A DNA stretch of 64,000 nucleotides from an uncultured Ruminiclostridium sp. (lineage in GTDB: Bacteria; Bacillota; Clostridia; Oscillospirales; Ruminococcaceae), in NCBI GenBank assembly GCA_947624435.1, contig CANQKE010000002.1, positions 1-64,000 of the forward strand. The letters are read 5' to 3'. The first letter of the stretch is position 1. Each line of letters opens with the position of its first letter. Position numbers and translations under genes: made by a program. Shown here one piece after another: positions 1-10,154 of the stretch. The notes beneath the pieces were generated by a model. That model was not told where the DNA came from. It did no database searches and saw nothing but the letters and a program-made list of their open reading frames with translations.

Positions 1-49
1 GTATAACAAGAAGCGCCCCGGTAAAAACAGCTAATATTGATATGCCCAT
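1..49 (-). CDS. Start of a membrane-protein gene, cut by the window edge
   Basis: Reading leftward, an ATG at 47-49 follows a GGAGG-type ribosome binding site nine to ten bases upstream. It opens a frame beginning MGISILAVFTGALLVI, a hydrophobic stretch that reads as a first membrane segment or uncleaved signal anchor. Only 16 codons lie in the window, so the product cannot be named. The frame sits directly behind a promoter with a consensus -35 box and a palindrome over the -10 box (63-110), so it is very probably a repressor-controlled gene. Confidence rests on the promoter, ribosome site and start spacing, not on the short peptide. Confidence 0.55.
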   Translation of the reverse strand, partial: MGISILAVFTGALLVI

Positions 50-62
50 AAATATATCCCCT

Positions 63-110
63 CCGTGGTATTATTTTCTACATAATACCACGGAAAAGGA
101 CATTTGTCAA
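63..110 (-). promoter_or_regulatory. Sigma-A promoter with a 31-bp palindromic operator over the -10 box
   Basis: On the minus strand a consensus TTGACA (105-110) is followed by 17 bases and TATTAT (82-87). The -10 box lies inside a perfect inverted repeat: CCGTGGTATTAT (63-74), a 7-base loop and ATAATACCACGG (82-93). Transcription should begin near 75, inside the palindrome. The palindrome also abuts the ribosome binding site of the gene starting at 49. No T-run follows on either strand, so an operator is more likely than a terminator. The binding protein is unknown. Confidence 0.7.
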
Positions 111-118
111 GTATGTTG

Positions 119-304
119 TTACTCGACGGTTATATCTTCGAGATCGGTCTCGCAGGTCGTGCGCAGAGTAAACTGTATAGCGGCGTTCACCTCTGCCGCC
201 GAGCGCTTTACCGATACGCCGCCGCGCCACTTATAGCCCGTCTTATCGGGATAGATCAGCTTGAACCATACGCTTGTGCCCGCTTTGTCGAGCGCGCGCA
301 GCGT
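119..304 (-). pseudogene. C-terminal remnant of a possible phage tail protein
   Basis: The minus strand is open for 61 codons from the array edge (304) to a TAA at 119-121. It has no start codon and no ribosome site. Upstream, the frame meets a TGA inside the first CRISPR repeat, so this is only the 3' end of a gene cut off where the array begins. The peptide has an alternating beta pattern with segments such as FKLIYPDKTGYKWRGGVSVK and ends FTLRTTCETDLEDITVE. That pattern recalls C-terminal domains of phage tail-tube or structural proteins. The family assignment is a guess from pattern; the truncation is directly visible. Confidence 0.4.
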
Positions 305-3300
305 ATTTCAATCCACGCCCCGCATGAACGGGGCGACTCCTCGCGGCGGGTGATCATGGTGTCGAGCTCCTCATTTCAATCCACGCCCCGCATGAACGGG
401 GCGACCCGGTAGCTCGCGCAAGGTCTGCCTGCGTCCAGCATTTCAATCCACGCCCCGCATGAACGGGGCGACGTGTTTTTAAGGACGATAGGGCTTTTAA
501 TTTCCTATTTCAATCCACGCCCCGCGTGAACGGGGCGACAAATGATATATCAGGCATACAAACCGCACAAGCTATTTCAATCCACGCCCCGCGTGAACGG
601 GGCGACATCGCCCGCAGCTGGTGGGAGGATCGCACGGAATATTTCAATCCACGCCCCGCGTGAACGGGGCGACCGCCCGCACCCAGAAAGAGCTGCAAGA
701 AAAAATATTTCAATCCACGCCCCGCGTGAACGGGGCGACCTCTCGCTGAGGGCTTTGCGGACGCGGCAAACACCATTTCAATCCACGCCCCGCGTGAACG
801 GGGCGACTTGACTATATAGACCCTGCAAGCTGCGATTATCAAATTTCAATCCACGCCCCGCGTGAACGGGGCGACCAAAGGGGCGCATCTCCCGGCGCAC
901 AGCGCCAAAATTTCAATCCACGCCCCGCGTGAACGGGGCGACGGGAGTTATGGTGGAATTATCAGCAGGACGATGAATTTCAATCCACGCCCCGCGTGAA
1001 CGGGGCGACGCAGCTCTTAATGCAGCAGACGAACAAAAACGCCATTTCAATCCACGCCCCGCGTGAACGGGGCGACAGGGCGTATGCTATGGCACACAAT
1101 AAGACGGCTATTTCAATCCACGCCCCGCGTGAACGGGGCGACGGCGCGTCTGCGTCTGCGACCGTTACCGCTGCGGCTATTTCAATCCACGCCCCGCGTG
1201 AACGGGGCGACAGAATGACAAGGCGGGGAGTACCAGCGAGCAGGAAATTTCAATCCACGCCCCGCGTGAACGGGGCGACTTTTGAACCTGTCCCCAAGTT
1301 CTTTCAGGTCAAGGATTTCAATCCACGCCCCGCGTGAACGGGGCGACAGAAGCGCCGAATCAAGGCTACGACAACAACGACATTTCAATCCACGCCCCGC
1401 GTGAACGGGGCGACTGGCGTTCCTTTGCCGTCACATCCTCTATATGATATTTCAATCCACGCCCCGCGTGAACGGGGCGACTTTTTCACCAATCCTCGTT
1501 ATCATTCTGAGGACCATTTCAATCCACGCCCCGCGTGAACGGGGCGACAGGAGCTGACAGCGAAGCATAAGGAGTACGAGGAATTTCAATCCACGCCCCG
1601 CGTGAACGGGGCGACAGCAATTCAGCCCACGGAATTTCACGCACGATCTATTTCAATCCACGCCCCGCGTGAACGGGGCGACTTGCTCGGCGCTTGAGAG
1701 TGCTTATGATAACTTTATTTCAATCCACGCCCCGCGTGAACGGGGCGACCGGTTATTGATATGCTCCAGCAACAGTTGATCGTATTTCAATCCACGCCCC
1801 GCGTGAACGGGGCGACATCGTAATGTTTTCGATTCTTTCGGATTTACATTTATTTCAATCCACGCCCCGCGTGAACGGGGCGACTATAGCAATATTCCGT
1901 GGGAGATTGAAAAGAAATATTTCAATCCACGCCCCGCGTGAACGGGGCGACAACGCTGCAGCGGCGACCATCAGGACAGCAGACCATTTCAATCCACGCC
2001 CCGCGTGAACGGGGCGACAGTCATTGACAAGAAAAACGAAATAGAAAATGACATTTCAATCCACGCCCCGCGTGAACGGGGCGACCCGCAAGCTCGTTAA
2101 GTTTGTTGTTGTCATACATTATTTCAATCCACGCCCCGCGTGAACGGGGCGACTTAACGGAATTTGCTGAAATGCTTTGGATTCCCATATTTCAATCCAC
2201 GCCCCGCGTGAACGGGGCGACCCCATTCACTATCAGCGTTTTCAAATCTGTCGTATTTCAATCCACGCCCCGCGTGAACGGGGCGACAATTAGCGGTTGT
2301 CTCTGAGGTAGCGGACAAGGTATTTCAATCCACGCCCCGCGTGAACGGGGCGACCACCAAAACCGCCGCCAAAATTGCGGAATTGCTATTTCAATCCACG
2401 CCCCGCGTGAACGGGGCGACAAATCCCTTTTAATACTTTTAGTGTATTATCGCTATTTCAATCCACGCCCCGCGTGAACGGGGCGACTCCTATAGGGTCA
2501 CTCATACCAAATTCACGAATTATTTCAATCCACGCCCCGCGTGAACGGGGCGACCAATTTTACATAATACATTTAAGGATAATCAAGTATTTCAATCCAC
2601 GCCCCGCGTGAACGGGGCGACTCCCGTCTATCGGGATCGGTTCAGATTCCCTGGGTATTTCAATCCACGCCCCGCGTGAACGGGGCGACCGCGTCTGCGT
2701 CTGCGACCGCTACCGCTGCGGCTATTTCAATCCACGCCCCGCGTGAACGGGGCGACGTACGGAAGTCGTTAAGGTTACGGTACAACTGTAAATTTCAATC
2801 CACGCCCCGCGTGAACGGGGCGACTTTTAACAACTTGCTATCAACCGAGCTCCTCTCCATTTCAATCCACGCCCCGCGTGAACGGGGCGACATAAACAAT
2901 GATTTTGAGATACAGCAAAAGCCCGAATTTCAATCCACGCCCCGCGTGAACGGGGCGACCTTCTGCTTCTGGCTGCTCCAACGGCGCATCACATTTCAAT
3001 CCACGCCCCGCGTGAACGGGGCGACTAGTTGCGGTAAAGAATTTACAGGCGGCAAAATATTTCAATCCACGCCCCGCGTGAACGGGGCGACGTCGGGTTT
3101 ATCTACGTAATGGGCACAGTCAAATCCATTTCAATCCACGCCCCGCGTGAACGGGGCGACCCACGCGACTTCGTGTCCGTGATATAATCCAAATATTTCA
3201 ATCCACGCCCCGCGTGAACGGGGCGACATAAACCGTCACCGTGGACTTATAGAGATTGGCTATTTCAATCCACGCCCCGCGTGAACGGGGCGACTAATAA

Positions 3301-6300
3301 TATTTCATTATTTCAAGACGATTGCTTTATTTCAATCCACGCCCCGCGTGAACGGGGCGACCCTTATCGCGACTGCGATAAATAGCATACAAAACATTTC
3401 AATCCACGCCCCGCGTGAACGGGGCGACTATAGATGTCCCCGATAGCGAGGTTATATTTGATATTTCAATCCACGCCCCGCGTGAACGGGGCGACATACC
3501 CCCATTTATTTTTACATTAATATTATATCATTTCAATCCACGCCCCGCGTGAACGGGGCGACGAGAGAAACGTGGAAGTGTTTATTACCGTTCAGAATTT
3601 CAATCCACGCCCCGCGTGAACGGGGCGACTTGGGGTGCAATTGCTTTTGGATACACCTATGGGGTATTTCAATCCACGCCCCGCGTGAACGGGGCGACTT
3701 TCCGGTGAAAGTAATTAATTTACCCTACTAAAAATTTCAATCCACGCCCCGCGTGAACGGGGCGACGGTATGGAAAGGTTCATACAAGACCGCAAAGTAG
3801 TATTTCAATCCACGCCCCGCGTGAACGGGGCGACGAGCGCACAAAAAACCATCTCCGACTACATGACATTTCAATCCACGCCCCGCGTGAACGGGGCGAC
3901 TCGGTGAGGGTACATTTTCAACGATTATTTCTATACATTTCAATCCACGCCCCGCGTGAACGGGGCGACTTAGCTTTCAGCATTACCGCTTCAACCTCGG
4001 AAAACATTTCAATCCACGCCCCGCGTGAACGGGGCGACTATCAAAAAGGAGCAAAAATAAATGCCTGAGATATTTCAATCCACGCCCCGCGTGAACGGGG
4101 CGACTGCATTAATGTTGCGGCGAATACTAACGTTGGGTTATTTCAATCCACGCCCCGCGTGAACGGGGCGACAATAAGTGAACGCTTTGCCTCGTTAAAA
4201 AAAGCTATTTCAATCCACGCCCCGCGTGAACGGGGCGACTTTTCCCGTATGTTATGGGAGTTTGAGGGCGGCATTTCAATCCACGCCCCGCGTGAACGGG
4301 GCGACATAGCAGCGAGAGCGGCGGGGGATGAAGTTCTAGCATTTCAATCCACGCCCCGCGTGAACGGGGCGACATACAATAACAGGATTTTTTGATATGT
4401 ATTCGTTAATTTCAATCCACGCCCCGCGTGAACGGGGCGACCGCAAAAACCATCGATCCGTGGGTCCCGTTTTTAATTTCAATCCACGCCCCGCGTGAAC
4501 GGGGCGACTATAATTGTACGGGCTTCAAATTCCATTTCGTTATTTCAATCCACGCCCCGCGTGAACGGGGCGACCTATGAGCCGACAGGTAATGAAATAC
4601 CTATTGACATTTCAATCCACGCCCCGCGTGAACGGGGCGACAAAACGCCGTAAAATCAAGTGATACAGACACCGAATTTCAATCCACGCCCCGCGTGAAC
4701 GGGGCGACTCATTTGAAAGGAGTTACAATGCCAGTAAGAAAAGTATTTCAATCCACGCCCCGCGTGAACGGGGCGACTAAACCTAGTTTATATATCCCCC
4801 ATATAACCTGTATTTCAATCCACGCCCCGCGTGAACGGGGCGACTTAGGTGTTAGCGCATACAGCCGAGCTATAAGGCATTTCAATCCACGCCCCGCGTG
4901 AACGGGGCGACACGGACGCGGGACTTATTCCCCCTCGGTTATATTATTTCAATCCACGCCCCGCGTGAACGGGGCGACGTGATATTATTGCTAAAGTATA
5001 CCGAAATGGGGATTTCAATCCACGCCCCGCGTGAACGGGGCGACTAAATGTTATAACATCAACTGAAGCTAATGCAGATATTTCAATCCACGCCCCGCGT
5101 GAACGGGGCGACTTGAACAAGAAATGCTTTCCCCGGCTTGTACGATATTTCAATCCACGCCCCGTGTGAACGGGGCGACGCAAGAACGCAATCCCGATAT
5201 GTTTCGGTATTCAGATTTCAATCCACGCCCCGTGTGAACGGGGCGACTTGAACAAGAAATGCTTTCCCCGGCTTGTACGATATTTCAATCCACGCCCCGC
5301 GTGAACGGGGCGACCCTTTGGGCAGACAAAACAGGCAGGGGGGGAGAAATTTCAATCCACGCCCCGCGTGAACGGGGCGACATGAACAGACTTATGACGT
5401 TATGCAGGTCGGCACATTTCAATCCACGCCCCGCGTGAACGGGGCGACTGCTGAAATTATCCGCAACCACGACAAATACATCATTTCAATCCACGCCCCG
5501 CGTGAACGGGGCGACCCATCGGCGCTTCAATTGCTATTTTACATAAATTATTTCAATCCACGCCCCGCGTGAACGGGGCGACTGAGCGGTGGGGTTCCCT
5601 GCGGCGCCCAGCGCAGAATTTCAATCCACGCCCCGCGTGAACGGGGCGACCCGCGGTAAATAGTTCCGTTCTGTATCAGTCCGCATTTCAATCCACGCCC
5701 CGCGTGAACGGGGCGACCGTTTTCCAACTCAATGGCTATACCGTCAAGGTCATTTCAATCCACGCCCCGCGTGAACGGGGCGACCCGCGCAGCACGTCTT
5801 CCGCCATATTTTCAGAATAATTTCAATCCACGCCCCGCGTGAACGGGGCGACTTATCCTGTCGGCTTCTATGATATGCAGCCGCAAAATTTCAATCCACG
5901 CCCCGCGTGAACGGGGCGACGGTATAAACCTGCCGAGGTTCTCACTCGTGCCATATTTCAATCCACGCCCCGCGTGAACGGGGCGACCTATACAAAAATT
6001 GTAAAAAGCTCTAACGGCACATTTCAATCCACGCCCCGCGTGAACGGGGCGACCGGGAGCTTATCCTTTCCGGGTTGGTACATGGCATTTCAATCCACGC
6101 CCCGCGTGAACGGGGCGACAATGCTTAAAACCCAGCATATCTATAATAGACTATTTCAATCCACGCCCCGCGTGAACGGGGCGACCGCCGGCGTGATCTA
6201 CCGCGAGCAGGAGTTCACATTTCAATCCACGCCCCGCGTGAACGGGGCGACAATTTCGAATATAGGCTCAACCGGATCGGCAACATTTCAATCCACGCCC

Positions 6301-8003
6301 CGCGTGAACGGGGCGACGCCGCCACCGCGATCAGGAAGGAGGTGCCGAGATGCCATTTCAATCCACGCCCCGCGTGAACGGGGCGACTATAACCGCGCTC
6401 GCGGGCTTTGTCATAAATACATTTCAATCCACGCCCCGCGTGAACGGGGCGACTCTTGACCGGGGATTGAATATGCGCGGTTATTGTATTTCAATCCACG
6501 CCCCGCGTGAACGGGGCGACTTCGACCCACTGTAAGGAGGACAAGGGGGCTGCTAAATTTCAATCCACGCCCCGCGTGAACGGGGCGACGAGCCGCTTAT
6601 CCCGCTTCAGCTCGCTGTAATCGATTTCAATCCACGCCCCGCGTGAACGGGGCGACTTAACACGCTCCTTAATATCAAAACCTCGAGTATTATTTCAATC
6701 CACGCCCCGCGTGAACGGGGCGACCGGATAATCAGTATCTTTGTTCCAATGGTCAAAATATTTCAATCCACGCCCCGCGTGAACGGGGCGACCTTAAAAA
6801 TTATCTTCGTTTTGTCGAGCCTAGTAATTTCAATCCACGCCCCGCGTGAACGGGGCGACTACACCCCGATTCTCTGCGCTGGGCGCCGCAGGATTTCAAT
6901 CCACGCCCCGCGTGAACGGGGCGACCGACCCCGAATACATTCAGATCAAGAACAGCATAAATATTTCAATCCACGCCCCGCGTGAACGGGGCGACCAAGG
7001 CTGAAACGTTCAAAGTCAAGAATGACCCTATTTCAATCCACGCCCCGCGTGAACGGGGCGACGCTATTGAATGGCACAAGTCGGAATTAGGCAAAATTTC
7101 AATCCACGCCCCGCGTGAACGGGGCGACCAACAAACCACGCGACCCACGGCGCATAGTGGGAATTTCAATCCACGCCCCGCGTGAACGGGGCGACTTTAT
7201 CTGCTACCCGTCAATGCGGCGGGTAGTAGTATTTCAATCCACGCCCCGCGTGAACGGGGCGACCCTAACAGCGACACGCAGTTTACGGGGTCGGACAGTA
7301 TTTCAATCCACGCCCCGCGTGAACGGGGCGACCTGGTATGTATGGCTTATCAGGGATTTTGGTAGCAATTTCAATCCACGCCCCGCGTGAACGGGGCGAC
7401 CACAAACTATGCACCACTTACCATGGCACAACAACATTTCAATCCACGCCCCGCGTGAACGGGGCGACGTTTACCCGCTATCCGCCTGTGTGACGGGTAG
7501 CGGTATTTCAATCCACGCCCCGCGTGAACGGGGCGACCAAATGCACCGTCCGACAGGGACGGAGAAAAGGAATTTCAATCCACGCCCCGCGTGAACGGGG
7601 CGACTGATGTTTACTATTATGTATATGATTTTTATTTATTTCAATCCACGCCCCGCGTGAACGGGGCGACCCGTATGGAAAACCGATTTTGACGCTATGG
7701 CAATTATTTCAATCCACGCCCCGCGTGAACGGGGCGACTATTGTTCTGAGCCTTGTTTCGGCGGTAGATTTATTTCAATCCACGCCCCGCGTGAACGGGG
7801 CGACACCCGTCAATGCGGCGGGTAGCGGTGACATGTTATTTCAATCCACGCCCCGCGTGAACGGGGCGACAAAACCTACACGCCGAAATGATATTATATA
7901 AGATATTTCAATCCACGCCCCGCGTGAACGGGGCGACCATGGGTACAACTTCCTTTCTTCATCTTGAACCATTTCAATCCACGCCCCGCGTGAACGGGGC
8001 GAC
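305..8003 (-). CRISPR. Type I-C CRISPR array, 115 repeats and 114 spacers
   Basis: A 33-bp unit starting ATTTCAATCCACGCC on the plus strand recurs about every 67 bp without a break; I count 115 copies and 114 spacers of 33-37 bp. In the crRNA sense (minus strand) the unit begins GTCGCCCC, ends GGATTGAAAT and forms a CGCCCC/GGGGCG hairpin, typical of subtype I-C. The leader and cas2 lie at the high-coordinate end, so the newest spacers are near 7971 and the oldest near 305. Repeats 1-3 (305, 373, 440) have CAT for CGT in the loop, as expected of ageing trailer repeats. Repeats 73 and 74 (5147, 5215) share another loop change, GTGTG for GCGTG. One spacer is present twice (5113-5146 and 5248-5281). 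All other repeats look identical, which argues for continuing acquisition. Confidence 0.99.
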
Positions 8004-8171
8004 AGCAAAACCAAACAATATAATCTACATAAAAAACGAAAATATTGTAGTTTTGAACAAAACAAAAGACAAAAAGTCATTGTTTTGATTTCTTAAATAA
8101 AATTATAACACGATATTACGGCAAAAACAAGTGCGAATCAACCGAGAATTTGATGTGAGCTTGACATTCGC
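8004..8171 (-). promoter_or_regulatory. CRISPR leader with pre-crRNA promoter
   Basis: This AT-rich stretch lies between the newest repeat and the cas2 stop codon. On the minus strand it carries TTGTTT (8125-8130), a 17-base spacer and a perfect TATAAT (8102-8107). Pre-crRNA would start near 8095, about 90 bases before the first repeat. A short imperfect inverted repeat (GATGTGAGC around 8153, GCTCATATC ending near 8179) overlaps the cas2 stop and may end the cas transcript. The leader also holds the string GACTTTTTGT on the minus strand, which recurs on the plus strand beside the cas promoter near 16079. Confidence 0.8.
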
Positions 8172-8462
8172 TCATATCAAAAGCGGTTTATCCATTTCCG
8201 GTGCGGATTTTGTGCCGTAATGTTCGACTTTTGCTTTTTTGGGATCGCCTAAATAATAAATTCTCAAAGAATCATGATACGTGCTGATCTCATCAAGCAA
8301 TTTTTGTTTCAATACACGGCACTGTGCCGAGTCAACAATACATTCAAACACGGAATTTTGTACACGAACGCCGTAATTTACGCAGCATTTTGCCACGCGG
8401 CGCAGGCGTTTTCTGCCCTCTTTATCTTCCGTATTTACATCATAGGTTATCAAAATCAACAT
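8172..8462 (-). CDS. cas2: CRISPR-associated endonuclease Cas2 (type I-C)
   Basis: A 96-aa protein beginning MLILITYDVNTED, the beta-1 strand and catalytic-type aspartate (D8) of Cas2, followed by the YGVRVQNSVFEC segment seen in I-C Cas2. Together with Cas1 it forms the integrase that inserts new spacers at the leader end. I chose the ATG at 8460-8462, one base after the cas1 stop, because GGAAG lies just upstream and the family normally starts here; the frame extends further upstream only through cas1 sequence. It is the last gene of the cas operon, next to the leader. Confidence 0.96.
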   Translation of the reverse strand: MLILITYDVNTEDKEGRKRLRRVAKCCVNYGVRVQNSVFECIVDSAQCRVLKQKLLDEISTYHDSLRIYYLGDPKKAKVEHYGTKSAPEMDKPLLI

Positions 8463-8463
8463 T

Positions 8464-9495
8464 TTACTTCCATAAAAACGGCGGATACTCATCCAGATCG
8501 CCGCGCATATACCGCGCAAGCAAAAGCGCCTGCACATAGGGTACAAGACCCCATTGAACCTTTTCCTTCAAAAACGGATGGGTGATCTCGTCGTCCTTGC
8601 GAAGCTGCCAATTACGCAGAAATTCACGCCGCCCGTCATCGGTCAGCAGTACAGCGCCGTCCTCCTGACTGATAAAGGCATCTTTTGTAATTATTTTCTT
8701 ATTTATACAGGTCAGCACAAATCTGTCGCACAGCGGCGCTCTGAATTCTTCGAGCAGGTCGAGCGCCAGTGAGCGCCGTCCCGGGCGGTCGGTATGCAAA
8801 AATCCGACGTAAGGGTCAAGCCCTACCGATTCCAATGCGGAACAGCACATGCTTGTACAAAGCGAATATGCAAACGAAAGCATCGCGTTCACTCTGTCAA
8901 GCGGCGGTCTGCGGCTTCTCACCGTAAAACAAAAATCGTCATTTTGCTGTAATATCATATCGTTGAAGACCGAAAAATACACCGACGCCGCTTCGCCCTC
9001 TATACCTCGAAGAGAACCTGAGTCAGCGGCTGTCAGAGCGTCTTCCGAAGCCCTTTTCAGGTACGCCGACTTTTGTGAAAACAAATCGGTATCTATCCTC
9101 AAAGCATGGTCACGCAAAGTTCTTTCAAGCGTCCAGCGACAGTTATACAGCTTTGCGGCGATCATATTCCTTGATATAGCCAGACTTCTTTGCAAATCGT
9201 CGGAAATGCGGAACTGCTCGCGGCGAAGCAGAACGTTTCCGTTTATCTCTCCTTCGACTCTCGCCATAAATTTTCCCGAACGCGAAAAGAAAACCAGCTC
9301 TCTTTTTTCCAAAACGCATTTCTCCATAAGCGCGGGAGATGCTCCGGCGGCTCCGAATGCCATTATACTCTCAAGGTTATGAAGCGGAAAGCGTGCGATC
9401 TCTCTGTGATTTTCCGACACCACCACATTTTCCCCGTCAAGCGAAAGATAGCGCTCGGGAGAGGTGATATAAAGCGTATTGAGCAAACTTTTCAC
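8464..9495 (-). CDS. cas1: CRISPR integrase Cas1 (type I-C)
   Basis: The 343-aa length is usual for I-C Cas1. The metal-binding residues are visible: E166 in RGIEGEAA, H234 in GFLHTDRPGR, and D246/E249 in LDLLEEFR. It catalyses spacer integration as a Cas1-Cas2 complex. The start is GTG, with GGAGGAAG seven or so bases upstream. It overlaps the cas4 stop by four bases (GTGA), so the two are translationally coupled. It looks intact. Confidence 0.97.
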   Translation of the reverse strand: MKSLLNTLYITSPERYLSLDGENVVVSENHREIARFPLHNLESIMAFGAAGASPALMEKCVLEKRELVFFSRSGKFMARVEGEINGNVLLRREQFRISDDLQRSLAISRNMIAAKLYNCRWTLERTLRDHALRIDTDLFSQKSAYLKRASEDALTAADSGSLRGIEGEAASVYFSVFNDMILQQNDDFCFTVRSRRPPLDRVNAMLSFAYSLCTSMCCSALESVGLDPYVGFLHTDRPGRRSLALDLLEEFRAPLCDRFVLTCINKKIITKDAFISQEDGAVLLTDDGRREFLRNWQLRKDDEITHPFLKEKVQWGLVPYVQALLLARYMRGDLDEYPPFLWK

Positions 9496-10154
9496 GGTTC
9501 TTCCTCCAAAGCACTTTTAATATAATCGGATACGCTGCGGGCTTTGTCCAGCTTAGGCAGACATATATTTTTCAGTGAGCAGGAATTGCAGGACGCGGTT
9601 TTCCTAACCTTGGGAGTATAGCCGCGGCAAAACATATCGTGCATTTCCGTAAGCGTTTTTATTGTCAGCGCCCTCAGTTCTTCATCTATCGGAACATGTT
9701 CGCGCCGACGGGGTTCGCCGTAGAAAATGCATCCCTCCCCTATAGTGCAGCACAGCATCTCTTCAAGGCACAACGCCTGCGCGCAAAGCTGAACGCGGTC
9801 GCAGTCGTCCGACTTGGCTCTTCCCCGCTTGTATTCAACGGGTACTACGCCGAATTTCCCTCCAAGCCGAGGGATAAACACGCCGTTTGCTTCGTCACGG
9901 GTAAATTCCACAACGTCGCATTCCCCGCTGATACCGAGCTTGCGGGACATGACTCTCATTGCGCGAACCGTTATTTTATCACCGCGCTTTTCGCGAAACT
10001 CGGCGTCGTGGGCATTATCGTGAAGAAGTCTGCCGTCGGCGGTGAGAAAATTTTCTTCCCATTGCCCTTCAATATGTATCAACGCCCACTGTCGGCGGCA
10101 GAACATAAAGTGCTGAATACCCGAAAGCTGTAAAAGATCATCCTCGGAATACAT
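9492..10154 (-). CDS. cas4: CRISPR exonuclease Cas4
   Basis: A 220-aa RecB-type nuclease with an iron-sulfur cluster. Cluster cysteines are C19 near the N terminus and C189, C192 and C198 at the C terminus. The nuclease residues appear as H45, D80 in GECDVVEF, and E107/K109 in VEYKRG. In type I-C, Cas4 works with Cas1-Cas2 to trim prespacers and select those with a proper PAM. The ATG overlaps the cas7 stop by one base (TAATG) with no clear ribosome site of its own, so coupling to cas7 is likely. Confidence 0.95.
   Translation of the reverse strand: MYSEDDLLQLSGIQHFMFCRRQWALIHIEGQWEENFLTADGRLLHDNAHDAEFREKRGDKITVRAMRVMSRKLGISGECDVVEFTRDEANGVFIPRLGGKFGVVPVEYKRGRAKSDDCDRVQLCAQALCLEEMLCCTIGEGCIFYGEPRRREHVPIDEELRALTIKTLTEMHDMFCRGYTPKVRKTASCNSCSLKNICLPKLDKARSVSDYIKSALEEEP

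Noticed and set aside
305-8003. Dozens of open frames of 60-160 codons with repeated SIHAPRERGD or QSTPRVNGAT motifs
   Set aside because: They are translations of the CRISPR repeat in different frames, not proteins; none has a suitable ribosome site and all follow the 67-bp period.
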